A DNA stretch of 64,000 bases from Bactericera cockerelli (taxonomy: Eukaryota > Arthropoda > Insecta > Hemiptera > Triozidae), in the NCBI GenBank assembly GCA_024516035.1, contig CM044962.1:2293027-2357026 (forward strand), read 5' to 3'. Numbering within the stretch: position 1 is the stretch's first letter; every line of letters begins with the position of its first letter. The notes beneath the pieces are model-generated. The model was not told the origin of the DNA. It saw nothing but the letters and a program-made list of their open reading frames with translations, and did no database searches. The translations under genes were made by a program, and so were the position numbers. This document shows, piece by piece, positions 10,393 through 19,803 of the stretch.

Positions 10393-13300
10393 TTATTTCA
10401 GGTTATCTAGCGTAAAATCAAGCCTAATATAGCGTTCCGAAAAGGTCGCCTCAACCGATTTCGTGTTCTCTCTGTAGCCCTCAGCACTAGCCGTCACAAT
10501 CATCGGTTCTAATAGATTCAGGATCTGCCAGTATTCTCCGTGTTCATTTGTCTGTGTTGGCGGTAGTTTCCTTCCGTGAATTGAAATCAATTTCAATTTG
10601 GCTTCTACAGGCTTATCATATTGGTCCTTCACAACACCGTATACTCCTTGACGGGTCATATTGAAGTCCAATCGAAGGTAAGGATACTTCTCAGTGATAA
10701 TGACCTGTGAATACATCTTATATATAGCTGCTGGAGCTTCGGCTGTCACCCTATATCCACCCGGAGCCAGCAGCCGCCAGAACTCTCCACGATCGGTCAC
10801 CTCGATTAGTTTGCTCTTTCTTTTTCGATTATAAGCAGCTTTTTCAATATAATTTCCTTGATTATCCTTGACTTTCATTATTGTGAAAATTGAGAATATT
10901 CTGATAACAGATTCTTTTATAGGTCTTCCCTGCATGTCCCTCACTAGTCCATAGAATCCTCTTCGGGTACTCTCCATGAAGGTGAGCATAGACTCCACGT
11001 TTTCGTCCCAGTAAGTAGCGAGCTCGCTGGCGGGGGGGTGCTTGCAACAGCTCAGATGCAAGACCAGTTCGAAGCAGTTGGATAGGACGTAGTTTGCATA
11101 TTGCATACCTGAGGGACAACCAGAGTTGAACGTGTTTCATGGTCAGGAAAAAAATATTAGACAAGGTAAAAGAACAACAACATTACTGAATATATTTACA
11201 GAAGATATTAATGCACTTAACAAAAACCATCCCTGTCAAACTCTTTCATTGGACCTTAAGAGAGCTTATGATACCATTGACTGTAAATAAATGATAGAAA
11301 TTAATCAAAACACAATGCTACTGATTAACAGTATTTTTAAAGAAAGAAAACATAATATATGCTGAAAACCGAAAAAACTAAAAGTAATGAAATCAACAGG
11401 ATGTAGGACTTGTGCAAGGAGCATCCTTACGTTCAATACTTATGTCAATAATATGCATACGGATTATAATGAAATTGAATATTTTTCAGTTTGCAGATTT
11501 CACTCTACTTTATTATACAGTGCTTCCTGTATTATAGAGTTCTAAATTATGCAAAGTATGAGTCTTAGGGAAAAAGGAAGGTTTTGACAGAATATTAGTA
11601 CTCTTAAAGAACATTTCTAGTGAAAAGTATAGTCAAATTATATTTGAAAAAAAAAAAAAAAAAAAAAAAAACATATTGAACTGTAAAAAATGCAGAATTT
11701 CAAGACTTCATGATTCACAAGTCACAACATTCTTTCACAGTTGCAAGTTACGTCACAGAAAAATCCCTCACTGAACAATGAATTGATCAAGACTAACTCT
11801 CATCATTTATTTTCATATAAAAAAATGTAAATAGAAGTTACCAAAAAAATGTAACTAGAAGTTACCAATAAAATATTTGATTCTGGAAAAGGCCATAAGG
11901 TTTGAGAAGGAGAAGGATCACTTCGACGCGCGCCCAGTGGTTCTCAAACTGGACAGCTTCAAATCAGGAGTTTCCAAACAGCCACCTCTGTTAGATGTTT
12001 TACAAAAATATGATACCTTCAGCTGACACCGAAGCTAAAATGAAAATATTTGGAAACAAAAGAAATTTTAAATCTAATGTTTTCATATGAAAGATAAAAC
12101 AACTAGACATGTTTTTGAGACCATACTGAGATTTCATAACCATAACTTTGTGTTCTAACATCCCGTTTGAAATAATAAAAAAATAGGTATTTGTACCAAT
12201 CTCTACATTGAAATCATAAAAAAATATCGAGATGATACAAAAAAAATGAAAATTATAAAGGACTAATTCAGATTTTTCTAAACTATCAAGCAAAACGCTA
12301 GTTTTGCAACGCCAAGAAAAACAAAACGAGCGTGCTACAAAAGACGCCAAATCAATACAGATAAGGCAGGTGTTTATGAAGGTATTTATGATAGGTCTTG
12401 ATGTGATGATCTATCAGACCTAGGCCCGAATTATGAAAAAGGATTTGTTGAAGTTAGTGGACACTATCCCTCAACTTTCACCTTGACAACAACTGTAGAG
12501 GTCATATCTAAGCGTATATTACTTCTGTGGCGTAACGGAGCTGTGGCCAGTCTTCGTGACTCATTTTAAATCTCATTTTAAAATAACACTATCGGTCAGC
12601 TGATAAAATCTAAGGGTCGGCTGATAAAATCTTAGATTTACTAATCCCGTTTCATAATACGGCCCCTAGACGTTTGTTGCTGTTTCAATGTTACTCCCTG
12701 TAACAGAAAAGTAATAAGAAAACAGTCCTGCCATTTAGGATTTTGACCACATAATAATGCGTCTTGGGCTTACTGCTGGAATAACGGGACTCATTAGTCC
12801 TAATCGAGCAGTATAAATCACCCGATATTATAAGAAACTAGCCGTTTGCCCGTGCTTTGCAACGGGACTAAATTTCAAATTTACTAAGGCATGGCCGTAC
12901 TGCTGGACAGAAATGTCTTTTTGAACTTTTTATAATTTTTCTGGATAAAGCGATTTTTTTTTTCGGTTTCGGGGGGGTCAATTCTGAGACATTTTTCGCT
13001 ATCTCTTACCGTTTTGGCTAAACAACCCCGGACAAACAAACAAACAAACATAGGTAGGTAGTCCTTTTTTCTGTTTTATATATAGAGATTATTCATAAGT
13101 ATACTTACTGCCAGCTTTTTTCCCCAAGTTGGTTCCGTTGCTGATGCCACCGGGGAAAGATTGATTGCACGCAGTTCCGGTTGCCATCTTCTCATTCTTT
13201 CCAGCATAAGTCTTGGCTAACTTCTCAAAGACTTCTCTATCGTCAGATGTGCCCTCCACATTGTCCTCTAAGAAGTAGCTGGCGACTATGGCTCCCCCCT

Positions 13301-13679
13301 GCAGGTTCCCAGACAGGACGAAAGGGTTACTCGTGATGAACTCCAGCATGTGGTGAGTTTCCGGTTGACGAGTGGTCCTGTCAAAATATGAATATAGTTT
13401 TTTTCCCTCATTCATTTGAGTTTGTGACCACATTCACCACATAATAGTATGACTCTGAGGGTTAAGGGTTAGGTGGTAGAAAATGCTTTGAGCATTAACC
13501 TCGCCTGGTGGTTACCTTCCACTAAAGACTATTATTATTATTTTTATAATAGAGTTGAACCTGAATATAAGAGAACTCAAGGGACTGGAATTTTTTTCTC
13601 TTATGTCCAGGTTTCTTTTATAAAGAGATCATTTTACAGTCTGTAACTTCACTTGGAAATTCTTCTCTGATAGTAATTT

Positions 13680-13715
<36 letters not shown>

Positions 13716-13934
13716 CTTTATTAGATAGAACAAAAAATATATACAGTAGAACACAATAAAATATAAAGAAAAACAAAAAGATTAAACATATATACAAGAA
13801 CGAAAAAAAAGAGAAATGTCCTACCTAAAGGGCGGGGTTATTGCCTGTGGCAATCTCTTCCACCCAACCCTTTTAAAAGCCTAACTAAAATAATGTGAGA
13901 GATATAAGATAGAAAAAAGCATAAAATAGAAGAG

Positions 13935-13965
<31 letters not shown>

Positions 13966-16900
13966 AATAAAGACATAAAAAAAAGAAACGAAAAGGAATA
14001 AATATATACAAAGAATAGGGGAAAATAGTGAAAAAAAAGGGGGGAGGGGGGGTGTTAATTTTTCAAGAAATGTATCTTCGTCAAGATCTTAAAAGCCAAG
14101 CGATTATCCAAAGTTCTAAGTTCATCAGGCAGTTGATTCCATAATCTAACAGCATTGACTGTAAAACTTTCGCCCATGTAAGTGGTTCGGTGAGTAGGAA
14201 GCATGAGATGTGTAGAACGTGTGTTGTGATAATGCAATGATGATAATGTATGAAATGATGAATGAAGATATGGAGGTGAAGCCTCCTTCATGATTCTCCA
14301 TAGTAAGCACAAAGTCTGGTGTTCTAACCTCTTATCGATTGGTAACCATTGAAGAATTTTCCTATGTTGTGAAACATGGTCAAATTTCTTCAATCCAAAA
14401 ATGTATCGAACACAAGCATTTTGTAACGTTTGAAGTTTATAAAGAAGGTTCGCATTGATATTTGACATAGCAGTTCCAGCATATTCAATTAAAGGAAATA
14501 TAAGAGATGTGCATAGGAGTTGCTTTGTCTTACGAGGCAGAAACTTTTGCAAACGTTTCAGAGAATGAAACTTTCGATACACTTTTTTACCAATATTAAC
14601 AACTTGAGAATTCCACTTAAGATCTGCATCAAAAATTAACCCAAGATTTTTAACAGTAGATGATAAAGGAATAATCTCAGAATTAAATATAATGGAAGGA
14701 ATTTGGGACTGAGCGACCTGATGTAAAAGTGGTGGAGATCCTATTATAATGGATTGAAACTTTTTAGAATTTGGAATGATGCCATGGTTTAAAGTCCAGA
14801 CTCTCAAAGCTTCAAGATCTTCATTCATCTTGAGGATTGCTTCGTTGATATTATCCACAGTAGTTTCAATGTAGAGTTGTAAGTCATCAGCATAAAGATG
14901 ATAGGTACAGTATTTAAAAACGAAAGATATGTCATTAATGAATATTGAAAATAGTATAGGTCCTAATATACTGCCTTGAGGTACTCCAGCTACTATAGAT
15001 AGTAATCCAGAAGTTGAGTCTTGATTAAAAACGTATTGCTGACGACCCCGTAAATAGGTATTAAACCAATGAAGTACAATGGGAGAAAAATTGAAATGTT
15101 TTGAAAGTTTGGTAAGATATTCAGGTTCTACTGAATCAATTTTCACTTCCAAGAAATTTCTATTAATAGAAATCTGAAGTATTTTTAATTGAATGACCGC
15201 CCCTTAATCTATTCAAACCAATGCCCCTGACTCCCTGTATATTTTCCTACCTGTCAAATCGTTTGGCCGGGAAATCTGTGTCCAGATCTGTTCCATTCCC
15301 GTTGCCTTTGCCCTCGGAGTGGGTCTGATCGCATCCCTCCTTGGATCTACTGAGGCCGTCCGGATTCATGGTAGGTACAATCCATACGTCAGTCGAGTTT
15401 AGCAGGCTAGAGACTCTCTCATCGTATACATAACTGTGCGCCAAGTACTGAATGAGTGTTGTCTGAAAATTTTATATCAAAATATTTACCACTGCCGTCA
15501 TCGACTAAAAGAAAATCTTTCGTCCGAACCGTGCAAATAGTTTAAATTTTTTTTTTTTTACATTTTAAACATTTTATTTATTTATTAACAATATTGGATT
15601 TTTACAAAGGTTCTATTCCTAAGCTAATGATAAAAGCTTCTAAGATAGAATTACCAAATAATAGATCAACCGATAGGGATATCGGTTTTAAGACAAACAA
15701 AATTCTTAATAATTAGAGATGTTGGAACAAGACTAAGAGGAACAAGAAAAAAAATTCAACACATAACGGAAGATGGAGTTATTATATGATATATATTTGA
15801 AAAAAAAAGTATGTAAGAAAAGTTCTTTAATAAAAATCCTATTTTTGGCCTTTTTTTTAAAAAATGCCTGACACGTAAAAAAAAACCGTTTCTCAGAGGA
15901 AAAATTTCTAAGAATATTCTGAGCCAGTCTCTAATGAAATCAATGTTAAGAGACCAGAAGCAACAACAACAAAAACAAGTGGTGAAGGCGTCTGTCTGGT
16001 AATCCAGAGGTCACGGTTTCGAAACCCACCTGGGACAACACAAGTTATCCTCCCATGTGGGATTTTGACTACATAATAATGCGTCTTTGGTTTAATGTTT
16101 AATGCCAATGCCAACAGAAGAGAATGCCGTTATCATTAGCACCGCCCTTGATCAAGTTTTGTTTTTTAAATTTCAATATCTATGTCTGTATAGGTATATT
16201 CTATGTCATTTGTAAATAAAACTTGATCCAACATGTTTAATAATAATAATGTTGCAATAATGGTCATTAGTCTTAATCAGACAGTACAAATTAGGCGATA
16301 TCATTATTATTATTATTTTTTTTTCTGGTTTAACGTCGCTTTCAACTACATGGTCATATCACGACGGGGGTGTTACCCTCCATTCGCAGGAAACTCACAA
16401 ACCTGCTACCCACATTAACCTCACCCAGCCTGGGTTGGGCCGGAATGCCAGCATCACGAAGTCTTCACCTCGCTGGACGTTGCTTAACTTCGGTGATCCA
16501 ACGAGAACCGGTGCATTCAACGCGCTATCGACGCTGGCTGATATCATTATTTATTTATTTATTTATTATTTTTTTTTTTTTTTTAAATTGGGGTTTAACG
16601 TCGCTTTCAACTGCCATGGTCATATCACGACGGGGGTTTTACCCTCCATTCGCAGGAAACTCACAAACCTGCTACTCACATTGACCTCACCCAGCCTGAG
16701 TGGGGCCGGGAAAAGCCAGCGTCACGAGAATTAGAATTTGAATGGTCACCCATCCAAGTCTTAACCTCGCTGGATGTCGCTTAACTTCGGTGTTCTGAAG
16801 GGAACCGGTGTATTCAACATGCCATCGACGCTGGCTTAGATATCATTATTAATAGTCCCTGAAATATTACCATCAAGAAATATCCAACCGTATCGTCTCC

Positions 16901-17317
16901 GTCAATATTCGCCACAAATTTGAACATAGGCTTGAGCATCTCCCTGTCCTCCTGCACATTGCGACTGATTTGAACCGCATAGATTGGCGTGTGGTCCACC
17001 GCACTCAGGCCCAGTTGCGACACTTTCACAATATCTTCATATTCTGCGGCCAATGTGTCCAAGAGCACTTTGAGTTCTTCAAAGTTCATGTACTTGTCTA
17101 GCTTAATTAGTTTTTCTTGATCTTTCCCAACAAAGAGGTCCTCTGATTGAGTGAGTACCTCGATTTTATTCGAAGAATCCTCGTTGAGTTTCCTTACTAG
17201 TTCCGATAGTACTTTGTCTTTGAAGAGTTCATCCCAGGTTAAATTTCCTACTTCGATTTTCGATGACGAGGCGAGACCCGATATTAAAAGTAATATCCCA
17301 CAAAATCGTGTAAACAT
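10393..17317 (-). CDS. Secreted carboxypeptidase D/E-like pseudoenzyme (M14 family)
   Basis: Exons 17317-16871, 15462-15251, 13377-13109 and 11108-10393 join in phases 0, 2 and 1 into 547 aa. Residues 1-20 are a signal peptide (MFTRFCGILLLISGLASS). Residues about 90-345 are an M14 carboxypeptidase fold, recognisable from MNPDG (181-185), FVLSGNL-GG (239-248) and NCFE...LSCCKHPPASEL (320-339). Two transthyretin-like domains follow (about 359-457 and 463-547). The usual zinc ligands His/Glu in HGDE are Asp139 and Asp142, the third ligand His is Gln246, and the catalytic Glu is His327. The substrate-binding Asn-Arg of DLNR is Asp210-Thr211. It should therefore not hydrolyse peptides. There is no transmembrane anchor. 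Introns carry a LINE, an old reverse transcriptase and 5S SINEs. The frame is open throughout, so a protein is likely still made. Confidence 0.85.
11150..11640 (+). pseudogene. Degenerate LINE reverse transcriptase in intron 3
   Basis: Shifting frames give LSLDLKRAYDTID, later GLVQGASLRSIL and FQFADFTLLYY. These correspond to the 'DlkkAFD', 'G.pQGs.LsP.L' and 'fADDt' reverse transcriptase motifs, the last with the second Asp lost. Many stops are present. A poly(A) tract of about 27 bases follows at 11646. Confidence 0.6.
11700..12729. other. Intron 3 sequence, no gene seen
   Basis: AT-rich. The minus-strand frame at 12000-12350 is hydrophobic and low-complexity, with no family match and no signal-exon pattern. 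Nothing else is supported. Confidence 0.4.
12730..12835 (+). mobile_element. SINE family T1, tail fragment
   Basis: It carries the body motifs 'accacataataatgcgtctt' and 'gggactcattagtcctaatc' but lacks the tRNA-like head. Confidence 0.7.
12838..13088 (+). repeat. Dispersed repeat starting 'actagccgtttgcccgtgc'
   Basis: It starts with 'actagccgtttgcccgtgct' and ends 'tttatatatagagatt'. A related copy starting 'actagcgggctgtcgtcc' and ending 'tttatatattaagatt' is at 48352-48594. It resembles a widespread insect LINE 3'-end repeat. It sits 20 bp from the donor of carboxypeptidase exon 3. Confidence 0.6.
13400..13548 (+). mobile_element. SINE family T4, tail fragment
   Basis: It shares 'tttgagtttgtgaccacat', 'gactctgagggtt', 'tttgagcattaacctcgcc' and 'ttccactaaaga(c/g)ta(tta)n' with the other T4 copies. 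The tRNA-like head is missing. Confidence 0.75.
13690..15190 (-). mobile_element. 5'-truncated LINE with hairpin-bearing 3' UTR (family L-hp)
   Basis: The minus strand carries a 365-residue open frame (15152-14055). It is the C-terminal two-thirds of a LINE protein: TYLRGRQQYVF, GVPQGSILGPILFSIFIND and YADDLQLY (intact YADD catalytic motif), later LFPLIEYA and AVRLWNQLPDELRTL. After the stop, the 3' UTR holds 'ggttgggtggaagagattgc', the loop, 'ggcaataaccccgccc', then T-rich sequence and aataaagctta plus poly(A). It lies in intron 2 of the carboxypeptidase. It is the parent type of the short 'ggcaatctcttcc' repeats elsewhere in the window. The 5' part (endonuclease, ORF1) is missing, so it cannot move by itself. 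Confidence 0.85.
15979..16315 (+). mobile_element. SINE family T1, split by another insertion
   Basis: The tRNA-like head and body run to about 16100, and the rest of the body (gtcattagtcttaatcagac...) resumes at about 16255. The roughly 150 bp between contains 'aaataaaacttgatcc' and may be a LINE tail. It is in carboxypeptidase intron 1. Confidence 0.65.
16318..16545 (-). mobile_element. 5S rRNA-derived SINE
   Basis: On the minus strand, 'ttgaatgcaccggttctcgt', 'tggatcaccgaagttaagca' and 'cgtccagcgaggtgaagact' match 5S rRNA positions of the internal promoter. The body then reads 'gtttcctgcgaatggaggg' and 'gaaagcgacgttaaacc' with a poly(A)-like end. Confidence 0.85.
16585..16842 (-). mobile_element. 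5S rRNA-derived SINE (longest 5S match)
   Basis: Next to the previous copy and in the same orientation. It keeps 'acaccgaagttaagcgacat' and 'gacttggatgggtgacca', the latter being the conserved end of 5S rRNA missing from other copies. It shares the same body and tail. Confidence 0.9.
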
Positions 17318-17399
17318 TTTCTTGCGGCAATTGTTTGGAATGAAAATTTCTCTGAATATGTAGCAGACTATATGAGTCTTTTTCTGTATTACTTTTTAT

Positions 17400-17947
17400 A
17401 TATAGGTATCAGGCACGGCCGGCGGGGAAATGTTTGGGGGTGCTGCATACCGGACTAAAAGAGGATTAATATAGTCGCTCTTTCAGTATCTAAAGAATTT
17501 TATGTAATAATAATTATAACTCTTTATTTACAAGAAGAATAATATTGACAAAGGGCGTGATTATTGCCTGAGGCAATCTCTGCCATCAAATCCATAAATT
17601 TTAACATAAATTATAATATATTATGTTTGTTTACCATGCACATTATAATAATTATGCATTAATTTTTCCAGGATTGTGTGATACTATTTATTGTGTATTG
17701 TGTACGACATGAGAAAATCCTCTCTCTTTAATATTTCGTCTAGGGTTGCTGGAGCTCCGCAGCTCCTTAGCACCGGCAGCTCCTGATAGGTGAGTTTTAC
17801 AAGTACGTAATAGGTAATTGTGCAGCAGTTGTCACGGTTACGAGGTACAGGTGCCTGATGATAAATTAACTAATTAACTAGCTCAGATCAAGGGAGTATG
17901 CCAAAGGGAGCAGATATACGGGGCAGCTGCCCCCTTGTGTTTATTAC
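17400..17947. other. Upstream of the carboxypeptidase gene, including a LINE 3' tail
   Basis: At 17512-17592 (minus) there is a truncated L-hp tail with 'gattattgcctgaggcaatc', a diverged hairpin. The remainder has no gene. The carboxypeptidase promoter should lie just right of 17317, but no clear TATA box was found. Confidence 0.5.
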
Positions 17948-18066
17948 TTTCGTGATGTCACAACCACTCAAACTCGCTTTTGAAATGTACGCTGAAACCG
18001 GGACTTGAAACACCGACCTCCAGGTTACAAGTCCGCCGCCTTATCGATCAAGCTACTGAGGTTGGT
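17948..18066 (-). mobile_element. SINE family T3 (tRNA-derived)
   Basis: The minus strand starts 'acctcagtagcttgatcgat', contains 'aaggcggcggacttgtaacc' and ends with 'gtgacatcacgaaagtaat'-type sequence. Eight copies of this family occur in the window. Confidence 0.8.
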
Positions 18067-18251
18067 AACAATAACTACTTATTTCATCCCTCCAGCATGT
18101 TACATAGAATGACTAGTAACTTGTACCATTTAAAAAAACTCTTGGGCGGTGTCAAAGTATATTTAGATGGTATTTTATATCCAAACAAGCCATTTATTTT
18201 TAGGTCTAAATCTTGATATCATGGTATGTATTTGCAAATATCATTATTGAG

Positions 18252-18722
18252 TCAGGGTCGATGGCAGATTGAATGTACCATTGTTCTGTTACTGAAGTTA
18301 AGCAACGTCCATCGAGGTGTAGACTTCAATGGCTGACTATTAAAATTCGCATGCTCGTGATGCTGTCTTTTTTTTATATAAATAAAAAGATCAGTGTTTC
18401 ACAGCCTTTTTTATTTCGTAGCTGTGAAACAGGAGCTACTGTGGACGCTTGTGGTCTGTGTTGTAGCCTGCCCATTTCGAAGTATGCCTCCCCTCTGATG
18501 GGCGAGAAGTGACACAATACTTTCCATTTAGGTGCTGGGTCAACACGAGCGCACCGGAAGGTATCCCTTACAAACAACTATTCCCCAGTCCACTCAGTTT
18601 GGGTGAGGTTAATTTGAGAGTAGCAGGTTTTTGAGTTTCCTGCGAATTGAGAATAACCCCCCGCGCCGCGTCTTCATATGACCATGCAGTTGAAAGCGAC
18701 GTTAAACCCAAATTTAAAAAAA
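18252..18722 (+). mobile_element. 5S SINE interrupted by a T2 SINE
   Basis: The 5S part (gaagttaagcaacgtccatc) runs to about 18362. The SINE body resumes at about 18592 with 'gggtgaggttaattt' and ends 'gaaagcgacgttaaaccca' plus poly(A). The inserted piece (about 18365-18590, minus) is a T2 SINE tail with 'cttctcgcccatcagagggg' and 'ggaaggtatcccttacaaac' on its strand. This shows T2 was active after this 5S copy inserted. Confidence 0.8.
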
Positions 18723-18724
18723 AA

Positions 18725-19195
18725 GATGTTGGAATAATCTCTTGATCTCTGTTAAATTGTCCTGAGGCAATTATTAGTTGAACTTACCTGAAAAATATCA
18801 ATTTATTAGTGTTTATTTGACTTGTGTTTCTAACAAATGAACATGACAAACGTAGCCAATTAGTGATTTCACATCATGACTAAGCTTATCATATTGTTGT
18901 GTGTTAGGATGACTGGGTTCGTAGATAGCTGTGAAAAAAGAGATAGAAAACGCTAGCGAATATCGTTTCTATAAATTTCTATCGCGTTTATAGTTTCTAC
19001 CGTTTATAGTATGGAACCACCAAAATTGATTTTCAAATTCCCCATTGCATTAGCTATGATTCAATACAACGAAAAAAAAAGAAAAGCCACCATTATTTCT
19101 GTAGAATTTAATATCTACCACAAAACCTGTTTGTCAGTTATTGCATGCCAAAATGGTTTTCAATTTGGTGTGTGTAGAACTGTAGACAGTACTTG

Positions 19196-19226
<31 letters not shown>

Positions 19227-19287
19227 CGCACAAATAAATATTTCACTTTATTAATTCACAAAGGTAATCTTGATATTAAATCCTGTA
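18725..19287. other. Intergenic, no gene seen
   Basis: A 60-codon frame at 19011-19196 has no family match. A poly(A) run of about 29 bases at 19196-19222 suggests the end of a retroposed copy, but its body is not recognised. Confidence 0.35.
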
Positions 19288-19425
19288 ACCGACCTCAGTA
19301 GCATGATCGATAAGGCGGCGGACTTGTAACCTGGAGGTCGGTGGTTCAAGTCCCGGTTTTAGGGTAGATTTAGTAGAGCGAGTTTGAGTAGTTGTGATAT
19401 CACGAAATTGATTAACACAAATATG
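19288..19425 (+). mobile_element. SINE family T3
   Basis: Head 'cgacctcagtagcatgatcg', box B 'ggtggttcaagtcccgg', and tail 'gttgtgatatcacgaaattg'. Confidence 0.8.
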
Positions 19426-19454
19426 ATATTAAATCCTGTTGCATAATTCGGCCC

Positions 19455-19660
19455 TTAATAACAACACTCTTTAGTGGTAGATAACCACCAGGCGAGGTTA
19501 ATGCGCTTTTTCTACCACCTAATCCTCAGAGTCTTATTATTATGTGGTCACAAACTCAAATTAATGAGGAAAAATTCATGCACTGGGTGGGATTCGAACC
19601 ATCGGATCCCTACGCTACCTGGATTACCAAACTAACGCGTCAACCACTTGACTAGCAAGC
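19455..19660 (-). mobile_element. SINE family T4
   Basis: The minus strand has 'gtcaagtggttgacgcgtta', 'ggttcgaatcccacccagtg', then the common T4 body and the end near 'aaagagtgttgttatt'. It lies just downstream of the odorant receptor stop. Confidence 0.8.
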
Positions 19661-19803
19661 CCTTAGTGTAGGTTAAGGTTGGAGTACAAAATTCGGGGTT
19701 TGTTGATCCTAACAGTACATAATTATGTACATAATAGTACATAATTATGGTAGATGGTACAAAATTCTAGCTTCAATGTCGGGTGCTATCTTCACGCACC
19801 TCC

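Noticed and set aside
19011..19196. 60-aa plus-strand frame starting MEPPKLIFKFP
   Set aside because: It ends at a poly(A) tract and lacks any motif. It is likely part of a retroposed copy.
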